A stretch of DNA of 40,659 nt from Actinomycetota bacterium. Its GTDB lineage: Bacteria > Actinomycetota > Acidimicrobiia > Acidimicrobiales > Acidimicrobilacustridaceae. Location of the stretch: positions 1 to 40,659 of the forward strand of contig JACPNV010000027.1 of assembly GCA_016185305.1 (NCBI GenBank), given 5' to 3'. Below the pieces are notes generated by a model, which saw only the letters and a list, made by a program, of their open reading frames with translations, did no database searches and had not been told where the DNA came from. The translations under genes and the position numbers were made by a program. Shown one piece after another: positions 29,254 through 37,384 of the stretch. The first letter of the stretch is position 1. Each line of letters starts with the position of its first letter.

Positions 29254-29720
29254 GCTCCGGTGTCGTGCGTTGGTTCCGCGAGCGCATGCTCGACGACCGC
29301 GGTGCGATCGGCAACATCGAGGTCATCCCGTTCGGCCTGCTGATCTTCGTCGCCGGCACGCTGCTCATCACCAACGCCTGGGCCGTCGTCGACACCCGCA
29401 TGGCCGTCTCTTCGGCCTCCCGGGAAGCCATCCGCGCCTACGTCGAGTCATCGAACCCCGCGTCGGCCGGCGCCAACGCCCGACGCGCCGCGGAGACCGC
29501 GATCGCCGGCCACGGGCGCGACCCGCTCCGGCTGCGCGTCGACATCCAAGCGGACGGCTTCAGCCGCTGCGACCCGGTCACCATACGAGCGGGCTACACC
29601 GTTCCGACCCTGCACCTGCCGTGGGTTGGTGGCTACGGCGACGCCTTCGACGTCTCCTCGTCACAGACCGAGCTCATCGACCCGTACCGGTCCGGTCTCG
29701 CCGGTGACGCACAATGCTGA
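29250..29720 (+). CDS. TadE-like pseudopilin 2
   Basis: This 156-residue protein has MLDDRGAIGNIEVIPFGLLIFVAGTLLITNAWAVVD as its N-terminal module in sequence (basic leader, Gly-Ala, Glu at about 24, then helix), the clearest prepilin-like start in this operon. The rest is an extracellular domain with a single Cys in the middle (FSRCDPV) and Cys156 as its last residue. It begins with a GTG overlapping the previous stop and ends in overlap with the next ATG (7 nt). Confidence 0.75.
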   Translation: MSSGVVRWFRERMLDDRGAIGNIEVIPFGLLIFVAGTLLITNAWAVVDTRMAVSSASREAIRAYVESSNPASAGANARRAAETAIAGHGRDPLRLRVDIQADGFSRCDPVTIRAGYTVPTLHLPWVGGYGDAFDVSSSQTELIDPYRSGLAGDAQC

Positions 29721-30166
29721 CCGGACCTTCGAGCAGCGGTCGATGCTCCGAAGACGGAGGCGGCTCGCTGATCCTCATGCCGGCCGCGGTGCTCGTGGTG
29801 CTGCTCCTCGGTGCCATCGCGTTCGATCTCTCGTGGGTCTACGTCGCGCAGCGCGAGCTCATCGACGTCGCATCGAGCGCGGCCAACGACGCCGTCACCT
29901 ACGGCCTCGAACCAGGCTCGTTGCGCGACGGCAGCGGCGGGCAGCTCGTCGATCGACGGGTGCGCGAGGCCGTCGATCGCTCCCTCGCCATCCATCGGCT
30001 CAGCGGCCTCGACCCGAACCGGACCGTCGTCACAATCGACGACGGCGACCAGGTGACGGTCTCGCTGGTGCGACACGTCAACTACGTCTTCGGCCGCAAC
30101 CTCCCCGGCGGCAGCAATGGCAAAGATGTCAACGGCTCAGCCTCGGCGACCGTCGTGCAACGTTGA
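29714..30166 (+). CDS. TadG-like protein
   Basis: This 150-residue protein has EDGGGSLILMPAAVLVVLLL as leader and membrane helix (about residues 13-40), then AFDLSWVYVAQRELIDVASSAANDAV, the hallmark layout of TadG-like putative Flp-pilus proteins. TadG proteins are often much longer with a von Willebrand domain; this one is short and lacks it. It is the last gene of the pilus operon. The 281 nt that follow contain no gene I can support. Confidence 0.75.
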   Translation: MLTGPSSSGRCSEDGGGSLILMPAAVLVVLLLGAIAFDLSWVYVAQRELIDVASSAANDAVTYGLEPGSLRDGSGGQLVDRRVREAVDRSLAIHRLSGLDPNRTVVTIDDGDQVTVSLVRHVNYVFGRNLPGGSNGKDVNGSASATVVQR

Positions 30167-30447
30167 TCCAACGAGCAGCCCGAGGCCCGAACCACGGCGA
30201 GAACGAGCACGTGGACGAGGCCGCCGCGACGAGAACCCGAACGGGCTCGAGATGCGGCCGGCGATGAGCGCCGCCGCCATGCCGTAAGCGCGTCGGCCAC
30301 CACCGGTCAGGAGCAGAGGATCGGCCACTGGCGTCCCGCGTCCTGGCCTGTTCGCCGAGCAAAGATCACGAACCCGGCTGGTAACATCCCCGTCGGGTCA
30401 CGGCCGTTTCCAACAGGCAACGGCGGTCACGTCCACAAGGAGAACCG

Positions 30448-31680
30448 ATGGGCATCCTCAAGAACGAAGTCAGCCGGCAGTTTCTCGCCCAGCCCGACAC
30501 CGCCAAGAACCAGATCGTCTACAAATGGCCCGACCAGAACATCCGCAAGGGTGCCCGGGCCATCGTCGAGGCCGATCACGTCATGGTCTTCATGAACAAG
30601 GGTGAGGTGCTCGGCACGCTCGGGCCCGGCCAGCACAAGCTCGACGCCGACGAGATCATGTTCCTCGGCATCGTCATCGACTGGGCCACCGACGGGAACG
30701 CCTACCGGGCCGAGTCCTACTTCGTCGGCACCAAAGAGTGGACCGGCGAGACCTTCGGCGGTCGCATCGACAACGTGCAAGACCCGCAGACCGGTCTCAT
30801 CATCACCCTCCGGGTGTTCGGCGAGTACTCGATGCAGGTGATCGATCCGAGCCGGTTGATCCTCAACCTGACCGGCACGGTCGACGTCTCCAACAACGAC
30901 GCCATCGGCGACTGGATCGACCAGCAGCTCCTGAAGACGATGCGCACCGAGATCACCCGCCAGATCGTGCGCAACGGCTGGCCCATCCTCGGCCTGTCGG
31001 CCTACACGCCCGAGATCGAGCAGGCCTGCATCACCGCGGCCAACCAGCAGCTCGCCGAGTACGGCATGACGATCGTCCGCATGGGCAACTTCGACGTCAA
31101 CCTCGACGACGAGGACGAAGAGCGCCTGAAGGGTCTCGCCAAGGACACCGCCTACAGCCGGCTTGCCGGCAGCTACCAGAACTACGCCGCCGGCTCGGCC
31201 ATGATCGGCGCGGGCGAGGGCTTCTCCAAGGGGGGCGGCGGCCTCGACGGAGCGTTCCTCGGTGTCGGCATGGGCATGGCCGGCAACATGAACAACCAGC
31301 AACTGGCCCAACCGGCGGCCCCGCCTCCGGCGCCCGGCTTCCCGGGTGGTGGCGGTGGCTACGCCGCTGCCGGCACCGCTGCCGGTCCCGCGGTCGCCTG
31401 CCCCAACTGCAACGCGAGCAACGCACCCGGCGCCAAGTTCTGCGCCAACTGCGGCCAAGCGATGGGCCAACGCCAGTTCTGCACCAACTGCGGTGCGGAG
31501 ATGGCGCCCGGTGCCCGGTTCTGCGGCGAGTGTGGCACCCCGGTCGGCGCACCTGAGGTCCCGGCGGCCGTGGCTCCCGCAGCCGTTCCGCCGGCACAGG
31601 ACGCGCCGCCCGCCGCGCCGCCCCAGGGCTACGACCCGAACCAGCCGCCGCCGGCACCACCGGCTCCACCCCCAAGCTGA
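30448..31680 (+). CDS. SPFH-domain protein with double zinc ribbon (YdjI-like)
   Basis: This 410-residue protein has an SPFH (band 7/stomatin-like) domain, about residues 15-260, of the virion-core-like subgroup found in bacteria. A Gly-rich linker follows, then a double zinc ribbon (about 317-367) with CPNC, CANC, CTNC and CGEC, and a Pro/Ala-rich tail. SPFH proteins organise membrane microdomains; the Bacillus YdjI relative belongs to an envelope-stress operon. No transmembrane helix is visible, so it is probably recruited to the membrane. AAGGAGAA before the ATG at 30448 is a strong ribosome-binding site. It precedes another zinc-ribbon protein with a membrane helix, so partnership is likely (inference). 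Confidence 0.88.
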   Translation: MGILKNEVSRQFLAQPDTAKNQIVYKWPDQNIRKGARAIVEADHVMVFMNKGEVLGTLGPGQHKLDADEIMFLGIVIDWATDGNAYRAESYFVGTKEWTGETFGGRIDNVQDPQTGLIITLRVFGEYSMQVIDPSRLILNLTGTVDVSNNDAIGDWIDQQLLKTMRTEITRQIVRNGWPILGLSAYTPEIEQACITAANQQLAEYGMTIVRMGNFDVNLDDEDEERLKGLAKDTAYSRLAGSYQNYAAGSAMIGAGEGFSKGGGGLDGAFLGVGMGMAGNMNNQQLAQPAAPPPAPGFPGGGGGYAAAGTAAGPAVACPNCNASNAPGAKFCANCGQAMGQRQFCTNCGAEMAPGARFCGECGTPVGAPEVPAAVAPAAVPPAQDAPPAAPPQGYDPNQPPPAPPAPPPS

Positions 31681-31756
31681 CTCGCCACGAGATCGTCGAA
31701 CACGGCCGGCGGCGTCCAGCCGGTGGCCGTCTCGTGCGGCTGACTCCACCGAAACC

Positions 31757-31762
31757 TAAACT
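31757..31762 (+). promoter_or_regulatory. -10 element of the Tim44-like gene
   Basis: TAAACT (31757-31762) lies 8 nt before the ATG at 31771, and there is no Shine-Dalgarno sequence. This fits a leaderless transcript starting at or near the start codon. No convincing -35 hexamer is visible, so the call is moderate. Confidence 0.45.
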
Positions 31763-31770
31763 CTCCGCCC

Positions 31771-32742
31771 ATGAACCACCTGGCGGCCACCGCCTACGTC
31801 GAGTTGGCTCGCGTCAGCAGCGAGATCCTCACCCGTGCGGGCAGTGGCTCGGGCGGGGGGCGATCGAGCGGCGGGGGTTCCAGCGGCGGCTCGAGCGGCG
31901 GGTTCAGCAGCGGTAGCAGCGGCTTCAGCAGCGGGGGCGCGGGCGGGGCGCTCAGTGCGATCGTCGCCCTCATCTTCGGCGGCATCTGCCTGTTCGTCAT
32001 CGTCGTCATCGTCATCTTCTTCGTGCGCAAGGGTGGCGGGGTGGCGAGCGCGGGCTCCAGTGCTGCCGGCCTTCCGAGCAACCTCGGTCAGACCAACACC
32101 ATGCTCGGCGACCCGAACCAGGCGCAGATCACGACGCGCGCCGACATCGACGCCGGCATCGCGCAGATCCAGCAGCACGACCCGGCGTTCAACGAGAGCG
32201 ACTTCCTCTCCGATGCCAACCGCGGGTTCTTCGTCATCCAGCAGGCCTGGACCGAGCGCAAGCCGGAGATCTCCCGGCAGGTCATGCACGACGGCGTCTG
32301 GCAGCAGCACAAGTTCCAGATCGATCAGTACATCCAGCAGAACAAGCAGAACGTGCTCGAGACCTTGGCGGTGCAGAACATCCGGGTCGTGGCCGCGCAC
32401 ACCGACGCCACCTACGACACGATCGTCGTCCGGTACTTCGCGAGCTGCGCCGACTACGACATCGACCTGTCCAACGACAAGCACAAGGTGATCCGGGGCT
32501 CGAAGAACATCGAGGACTGGGCGGAAGACTGGGTGTACCAGCGCTCGTCGAAAGCGGTCACCAAACCGAACGCGACCATGAAGGCCAAGTGCCCGAACTG
32601 CGGCGCGCCCCTCGACCTCGATCTCGCCGGCATCTGCAAGTACTGCGGCGCGCCGGTGATGTCCGGTGAGTTCGACTGGGTCCTCACCCGCATCGAGCAG
32701 CTACCCAACTACGAGTGGGCTCAGCAAACGCTGCCGCAATAG
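31771..32742 (+). CDS. membrane protein with Tim44-like domain and zinc ribbon
   Basis: This 323-residue protein has a Ser/Gly-rich N terminus (about residues 24-60), one transmembrane helix (about 62-88, IVALIFGGICLFVIVVIVIFF), a Tim44-like domain (about 130-260) and a C-terminal zinc ribbon with CPNC (about 274) and CKYC (about 290). The Tim44-like fold is used by mitochondrial import and bacterial envelope proteins to bind membranes or clients. Its zinc ribbon matches the theme of the preceding SPFH protein. The amidase gene starts 28 nt before its stop, so the two are coupled. Role unknown; envelope maintenance is a reasonable guess. Confidence 0.8.
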   Translation: MNHLAATAYVELARVSSEILTRAGSGSGGGRSSGGGSSGGSSGGFSSGSSGFSSGGAGGALSAIVALIFGGICLFVIVVIVIFFVRKGGGVASAGSSAAGLPSNLGQTNTMLGDPNQAQITTRADIDAGIAQIQQHDPAFNESDFLSDANRGFFVIQQAWTERKPEISRQVMHDGVWQQHKFQIDQYIQQNKQNVLETLAVQNIRVVAAHTDATYDTIVVRYFASCADYDIDLSNDKHKVIRGSKNIEDWAEDWVYQRSSKAVTKPNATMKAKCPNCGAPLDLDLAGICKYCGAPVMSGEFDWVLTRIEQLPNYEWAQQTLPQ

Positions 32743-33665
32743 GGCGCGCTCGCGCCGGCGCCATCGTGCTGCTGGCGATGGGGCTCGCCGCGTGCTCGAC
32801 GTCAGCGCCACCGAGCGGTCCGGCCGAGCAGGCAACCAGGCCACCACCGGACCAGCGCGCGTCGGGAGTGATCGTCACACCGACCGGTGTCGTCGCTCCG
32901 ATGCTGTCGTCGTTTGCCGGCGGCTGGTGGGTCCGCACGCCGTGCGACAACGTCACGGCGGTCGGCGGCGGCACGCGCATCGACCGTGTGGACGTCGTGC
33001 TCGATGCGGGCCATGGCGGCGCCGAATCCGGTGCGCGCTCGCCCGACGGCGAGGCCGAGAAGGTGCCGAACCTCGCGGTGGCGAGACGGGTCGCATCACG
33101 GCTCGAGCAGATGGGCATCAGCACCGCGCTCACCCGAGGCAGCGACTCGTTCATGACCTTGAAGACTCGGGCCGAGATCGCAACCGCGCTGCGGCCCAAG
33201 GCGTTCGTGTCGATACATCACAACGCTGGCACCACTGAGCCCTCGACCGTCCCGGGCACCGAGGCCTACCACCAGATCGCCTCGGACGACGGCCGCCGTC
33301 TCGCAAGGTCGATCTATGAAGAGGTCTTCTCTACCTTCAGCCGATACGACGTCCGTTGGTACAACCCCAACCCGGGGGTGAAGTCGCGGCGAGGCGACGA
33401 TGGCGACTACTACGGCGTGCTTCGCATGTCGCAGGGCACCGTCGGCGTGATCATCGAGGCTGCGTTCATGAGCAACGAACCCGAGGCAAAGCTGGTGCTG
33501 CGGCCCGACGGGCAGCACGCCGAAGCCGACGCCATCACGCGCGGCATCGTCAGGTGGTTGCGCACCGACCGGACGGGCGTGGTGCTCGCCGAACCGAACG
33601 CTCCTCCCGACCCGGCCGTGCCGGCCGAGGACGCCGGCGCCTGCGTCGATCCTCCGCTGGGTTGA
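32715..33665 (+). CDS. lipoprotein N-acetylmuramoyl-L-alanine amidase
   Basis: This 316-residue zinc amidase cuts the bond between MurNAc and the peptide of peptidoglycan. Lipobox LAAC with Cys27 anchors it outside the membrane. The Amidase_3 domain spans about residues 93-285: DAGHGG (His ligand), Glu in EAEKVPNLAVA, SIHHNA (His ligand) and IIEAAFMSN (catalytic Glu), all intact. The GTG at 32715 overlaps the previous gene by 28 nt and gives a complete signal; a GTG at 32767 would cut the signal short. Length and motifs predict an active enzyme in wall remodelling. Confidence 0.9.
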   Translation: MGSANAAAIGRARAGAIVLLAMGLAACSTSAPPSGPAEQATRPPPDQRASGVIVTPTGVVAPMLSSFAGGWWVRTPCDNVTAVGGGTRIDRVDVVLDAGHGGAESGARSPDGEAEKVPNLAVARRVASRLEQMGISTALTRGSDSFMTLKTRAEIATALRPKAFVSIHHNAGTTEPSTVPGTEAYHQIASDDGRRLARSIYEEVFSTFSRYDVRWYNPNPGVKSRRGDDGDYYGVLRMSQGTVGVIIEAAFMSNEPEAKLVLRPDGQHAEADAITRGIVRWLRTDRTGVVLAEPNAPPDPAVPAEDAGACVDPPLG

Positions 33666-33772
33666 CCGCGGTCGGTTGCTTCCCGCTTCAGCGACGAAAC
33701 CGAAGCCACCACCAGCGAGCAGGTCAAGGACGCCCCACTTCCGCTCGCCATCTGCGATGGAGCGGCCACGCC

Positions 33773-33801
33773 TTGACATGGCAGAAGATGGAAGGCACCC
33801 T
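33773..33801 (+). promoter_or_regulatory. possible promoter of surface-protein gene A
   Basis: TTGACA (33773-33778) is followed after 17 nt by CACCCT (33796-33801). The -35 is perfect, the -10 poor. It lies 82 nt before the ATG at 33855. The paralogue B has TTGACA at 35712, 79 nt before its ATG, with the same 17-nt spacing to CATGCT, which supports the reading. Confidence 0.45.
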
Positions 33802-33854
33802 TGTTGCCCGGCAGCGGCGGAATGGGCGGCTGCGCATCGAGACGGAGGGGACCC

Positions 33855-35273
33855 ATGAGGCGAGCCAAGCGATTCATAGTCGGCGCGAGCGCGTTCGTGT
33901 TCGCGGTCGGTTCGGTGGTGGGGCTAGCGGGATCGCCCGCGTCGGCGTCGTCGCCCGCCGAGCTGCGAATGGGCGACGCCGCGGTGCTCGAAGGCGACGG
34001 CACCACCAACGGCTCGGCGAAGATCTCCCTCCGGCTGTCCGAGCCGCTGACCTCGACGGTGTGCGTCTGGTACCACACCGAGCCCGGCACCGCGACCGGC
34101 GCCCCGAACACCAAGACCCACGACGCCATCAGCGTCGTCGTCGACATGGTGTCGGGCATGACCGGCACGGCATGCAACACTTCGCCTGACCCATCAGTGG
34201 TTGTCCTCGACAGCTCGGCGGTCGTGACGATCCTCGATGACGATCCGGCTCCCGGCACACCGACGGTCAGCGTCGGCGATGCAACCGTGCCCGAGGGCAA
34301 CGGGGTGACGAACGGCTCGGCCAAGCTCGGCCTGCGGCTCTCTCAGCCCCAGCCCACGACCAAGTGCGTCTGGTACCACACCGAGAACGGCAGCGCGACC
34401 GGCGCCCCGAACACCAAGACCCACGACGCCAACAACGACTACCTCACCCGCACCGACAAGACCGCGAAGATCCCCGCCACCAAGGTCGTCGGCACGATCA
34501 GCATCACCACCCTGTACGACACCGCTTCCGAACCGAACGAATCGTTCTACGTCGTGATCGACAAGGTGTCCGACACGATCGGCACCGCCTGCGATACCGC
34601 CGCCGACCCGACCGTCGCGATCGGGCGCGCCAGCGGGACGGTGACCATCACCGACGACGACGGCGTGGCCGGCGCTCCTGGTGCCCCCACCGGCGTGACC
34701 GCGGCGTTGAGCCAGGACCCGTGCACCGATCAGTGCGGCAACGTCGACGTCACCTGGAACCTACCCGCATCCGACGGCGGCTCACCCGTCACGTCCTATG
34801 ACGTCTACGCCGACTTCGGCGACGGCTTCGGGTTCGTGCTCTACACGAGGACCCTGTCGCCGAACATCACCGCCTACTGTGGCGTACCCGCGCAAACCTG
34901 CACGTTCCTGGTCTACGCCAACAACGCGGTCGGCCGAGGCCCCGGCTCTTCGGCCAGCAACACCATCACCACCCAGAACGTCCCCGGCGCCCCCACCGGC
35001 GTGACCGCCTCGCTCGGGTCACCCGACGGCGTTGTGGACCTCGTCTGGACGGCCCCCACCGACGACGGCGGCTCGCCCGTCACGTCCTATGACGTCTACG
35101 CCGACTTCGGCGCCGGCTTCGGGTACTACACGACGACCCTGTCGACATCGTTCTCTGCAAGCTTCGGTTACGGCACCACCGTCCAGTTCCAGGTCTACGC
35201 CAACAACGCGGTCGGCCAAGGCCCCGCGTCGGCGGCCAGCAACTCGGTCACCACGCCATCCTCGCCTGAATAG
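33855..35273 (+). CDS. secreted Calx-beta / FN3 protein A
   Basis: This 472-residue secreted protein has a signal peptide cleaved near ASA (about residue 32), two Calx-beta-type domains and two fibronectin type III domains (each starting GAPTGVTA and containing GGSPVTSYDVYADFG). The first Calx-beta domain lacks about 40 residues after KTHDA, compared with the same domain in B. The second is complete (VWYHTENG, DNDYLTRT-type strand, ITDDDG). No sortase signal or membrane anchor is seen at the end. GGAGGGGA precedes the ATG at 33855. Such proteins act in adhesion or matrix formation; the function here is unknown. Confidence 0.8.
   Translation: MRRAKRFIVGASAFVFAVGSVVGLAGSPASASSPAELRMGDAAVLEGDGTTNGSAKISLRLSEPLTSTVCVWYHTEPGTATGAPNTKTHDAISVVVDMVSGMTGTACNTSPDPSVVVLDSSAVVTILDDDPAPGTPTVSVGDATVPEGNGVTNGSAKLGLRLSQPQPTTKCVWYHTENGSATGAPNTKTHDANNDYLTRTDKTAKIPATKVVGTISITTLYDTASEPNESFYVVIDKVSDTIGTACDTAADPTVAIGRASGTVTITDDDGVAGAPGAPTGVTAALSQDPCTDQCGNVDVTWNLPASDGGSPVTSYDVYADFGDGFGFVLYTRTLSPNITAYCGVPAQTCTFLVYANNAVGRGPGSSASNTITTQNVPGAPTGVTASLGSPDGVVDLVWTAPTDDGGSPVTSYDVYADFGAGFGYYTTTLSTSFSASFGYGTTVQFQVYANNAVGQGPASAASNSVTTPSSPE
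34092..34127 (+). repeat. 36-bp repeat, copy 1 (Calx-beta gene A, domain 1)
   Basis: This sequence encodes ATGAPNTKTHDA. Exact copies lie at 34395-34430 (A, domain 2) and 36442-36477 (B, domain 2). The corresponding point in B domain 1 has diverged. The copy ends exactly where the deletion in A domain 1 begins. Confidence 0.9.
34395..34430 (+). repeat. 36-bp repeat, copy 2 (Calx-beta gene A, domain 2)
   Basis: This is identical to the copies at 34092-34127 and 36442-36477. Similarity to B domain 2 continues for about 50 nt downstream with few differences, pointing to recent duplication or sequence exchange. Confidence 0.9.
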
Positions 35274-35398
35274 ACCCACCGCGATCGGCTCGGGGGAACG
35301 CACCTGGGGCGCCAACCGCGGGCCGACTGCCGAGGTCGCTCGCTGCCAGACGGTCTTCGAGCGGGCCTGACCATCGTCCGACCAACTGTGCTGCTCGG

Positions 35399-35605
35399 TC
35401 AGTCGCAGCAGCTATCGCGCCAGCCGCAGGTGGTGCAGCGGTAGTGCGCGTGCTCGGGCGCCATGTCGCCCCAACACTGCGGGCACTCCTCGAAGATCGA
35501 GAACCGCGTGCGGGCAAGTGTGCATACCCGTGGCGCAGATGCGGTTTGGTCGACCGCCGGGCCGGCTGGTGTCGATGTCGTTGTCCTCGATGTCGTTGTC
35601 GCCAT
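35399..35605 (-). CDS. small zinc-ribbon protein, 68 residues
   Basis: This 68-residue protein begins with a Thr/Ser/Ala-rich stretch and ends in a zinc ribbon: Cys41, Cys44, Cys57 and Cys60 (CPQC and CTTC), with an extra Cys66-Cys67 pair in the last three residues (SCCD). AGGAGGG 8 nt before the ATG at 35605 is a very strong ribosome-binding site, which decides this start against the longer open frame upstream. It is transcribed against the two surface-protein genes that flank it. Function unknown. Confidence 0.7.
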   Translation of the reverse strand: MATTTSRTTTSTPAGPAVDQTASAPRVCTLARTRFSIFEECPQCWGDMAPEHAHYRCTTCGWRDSCCD

Positions 35606-35711
35606 GTGCGCCCTCCTCAACTCTGCGGGACTCGTCGACCCTATGACCGCCGCGCCGCTGGCCCGCGGATGCACCCACCAGAGGTCGTTCTCGAAGCGAA
35701 GCGGCAATCTA

Positions 35712-35740
35712 TTGACACTCTGCATGCCATAAGTCATGCT
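35712..35740 (+). promoter_or_regulatory. possible promoter of surface-protein gene B
   Basis: TTGACA (35712-35717), 17 nt, CATGCT (35735-35740). It lies 79 nt before the ATG at 35791 and matches the arrangement upstream of gene A. Confidence 0.5.
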
Positions 35741-35790
35741 GTCCCAGCAATGGCAGCGACCGTCGGCGGGAAGGCAGAGCGGAGGAACTC

Positions 35791-37323
35791 ATGAGTTCGT
35801 CAAAGCGCATGGTCACCGGCGCGAGCGCGTTCGTGCTCGCCATCGGCTGGGTGGTCGGGTTGGCAGCATCACCGGCACATGCCTCCACCGCCGAGCTTCG
35901 CGTCGGCGGCTCCACGGTGATCGAAGGCAATGGGGCCACGAACGGGTCTGCGAAGGTCAGCATGCGGCTGTCCGAGCCGTTGGCATCCACCGTCTGCGTC
36001 TGGTACCGCACGGTGAACGGAAGCGCGGCCGGTGCCGCGAACACGAAGATCAACGATGCCAGCCACGACTATGTGAGCCGCACCGGCAAGTTCGTGAAGA
36101 TCCCTGCCGGCAAGGTCACCGGCACGATCAGCGTCACCACGTTGTACGACACCGAGGACGAGCTCGACGAGAACCTCAACGTGGTGGTCGACATGGTGTC
36201 GACCACGACCGGAAGGGCCTGCAACACCTCTCCGGACCTGAGCGTCACGGTTGTCGCCGGCACCGCGATCGTGACGATCCTCGACGACGACCCGGCGCCG
36301 GGCACCCCGACGGTCAGCGTCGGCGACGCAACGGTGGCGGAAGGCAACGCAGCCCCGAACGGCTCGGCCCGGCTGGGCCTGCGCCTCTCCCAGCCCCTGG
36401 CCACGGCGAAGTGCGTCTGGTACCACACCGAGAACGGCACCGCGACCGGCGCCCCGAACACCAAGACCCACGACGCCAGCAACGACTACCTCACCCGCAC
36501 CGGCAAGACCGCGAAGATCCCCGCCAGCAAGACCGTCGGATCCGTCGGCATCACCATCTTGTACGACACCGAGCCGGAGTCGAACGAGAAGTTGTACGTC
36601 ATCATCGACAAGGTGTCCGACGCGATCGGCACCGCGTGCGAAACCGCCGCCGACCCGACCGTCGCGATCGGCCGCAAGACCGGCACGGTGACCATCGTCA
36701 ACGACGACGGTGTGGCCGGCACGCCCGGCGCACCGACCGGTGTGACCGCGGCACGCGGCCAGGATCCCTGCACCAACCTGTGCGGCAGGGTCGACGTCAC
36801 GTGGAATCCGCCCGCCAACAGCGGCAGCTCACCGATCACGTCCTATGCTGTCTATGCCAACTACGGCAGCGGCTGGTTCACGTTCACCTCGACCTCATCG
36901 ACGAGCATCACCGCCAACTGCGGCCTCCCGGCTGTCACCTGTGCGTTCCAAGTTGCCGCGGTCAACGCGGTCGGCACGGGTCCCCGCTCGGACATCAGCA
37001 ACCTGGTCACCACCCAGAACGTCCCTGATCCACCGACCGGAGCAACGGCATCGCTCGGCTCGCTCGGCTCGCCCACTGGCGTCGTCAATATCACCTGGAC
37101 GCCCCCCGCCCAGGACGGCGGCTCACCGCTGGTCGAGTACGCCATCTACGTGTCGGTCGACGGGTCCGGCTTCTCGTACTGGTCGTCAGGAACGTCGACG
37201 ACGAGGTCGGGGAACTGGGGGCCGGCGACCACCGTGCAGTTCCAGGTCCGAGCGAACAACTCCGTCGGCAGCAGTGCGGCGGCACTGAGCAACTCGGTCA
37301 CCACGCCATCCCCAGGCGAGTAG
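35791..37323 (+). CDS. secreted Calx-beta / FN3 protein B
   Basis: This 510-residue paralogue of A has signal-peptide cleavage near AHA (about residue 31), two complete Calx-beta domains (about 33-165 and 166-305) and two FN3 domains (about 310-405 and 410-505). It keeps acidic loops (ILDDDPAPG, IVNDDG) that in Calx-beta folds bind calcium. Cys pairs in each Calx-beta domain suggest disulphides. GGAGGA lies at 35781-35786. Like A, it lacks a wall anchor, so it is secreted or held by partners. Its complete first domain is the template that shows what A has lost. Confidence 0.82.
   Translation: MSSSKRMVTGASAFVLAIGWVVGLAASPAHASTAELRVGGSTVIEGNGATNGSAKVSMRLSEPLASTVCVWYRTVNGSAAGAANTKINDASHDYVSRTGKFVKIPAGKVTGTISVTTLYDTEDELDENLNVVVDMVSTTTGRACNTSPDLSVTVVAGTAIVTILDDDPAPGTPTVSVGDATVAEGNAAPNGSARLGLRLSQPLATAKCVWYHTENGTATGAPNTKTHDASNDYLTRTGKTAKIPASKTVGSVGITILYDTEPESNEKLYVIIDKVSDAIGTACETAADPTVAIGRKTGTVTIVNDDGVAGTPGAPTGVTAARGQDPCTNLCGRVDVTWNPPANSGSSPITSYAVYANYGSGWFTFTSTSSTSITANCGLPAVTCAFQVAAVNAVGTGPRSDISNLVTTQNVPDPPTGATASLGSLGSPTGVVNITWTPPAQDGGSPLVEYAIYVSVDGSGFSYWSSGTSTTRSGNWGPATTVQFQVRANNSVGSSAAALSNSVTTPSPGE
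36442..36477 (+). repeat. 36-bp repeat, copy 3 (Calx-beta gene B, domain 2)
   Basis: This is identical to copies 1 and 2 in gene A. Flanking sequence to about 36530 differs from 34395-34483 at only a few positions. Confidence 0.9.
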
Positions 37324-37384
37324 CTCCGCGCCACGGTGGACGGCGTCATCGTCGTGGTGACACCGAGCTGAGCGCGCCCCTACG

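Noticed and set aside
30167..30447. Gene in the gap between the pilus operon and the SPFH gene
   Set aside because: Short frames on both strands have shadow-like composition and no ribosome-binding site or known motif.
30427..31749. 440-codon minus-strand frame
   Set aside because: Antisense to the SPFH gene, which has motifs and a ribosome-binding site.
35736..37028. 430-codon plus-strand frame over surface protein B
   Set aside because: Arg/His-rich shadow; the other frame has signal peptide and domains.
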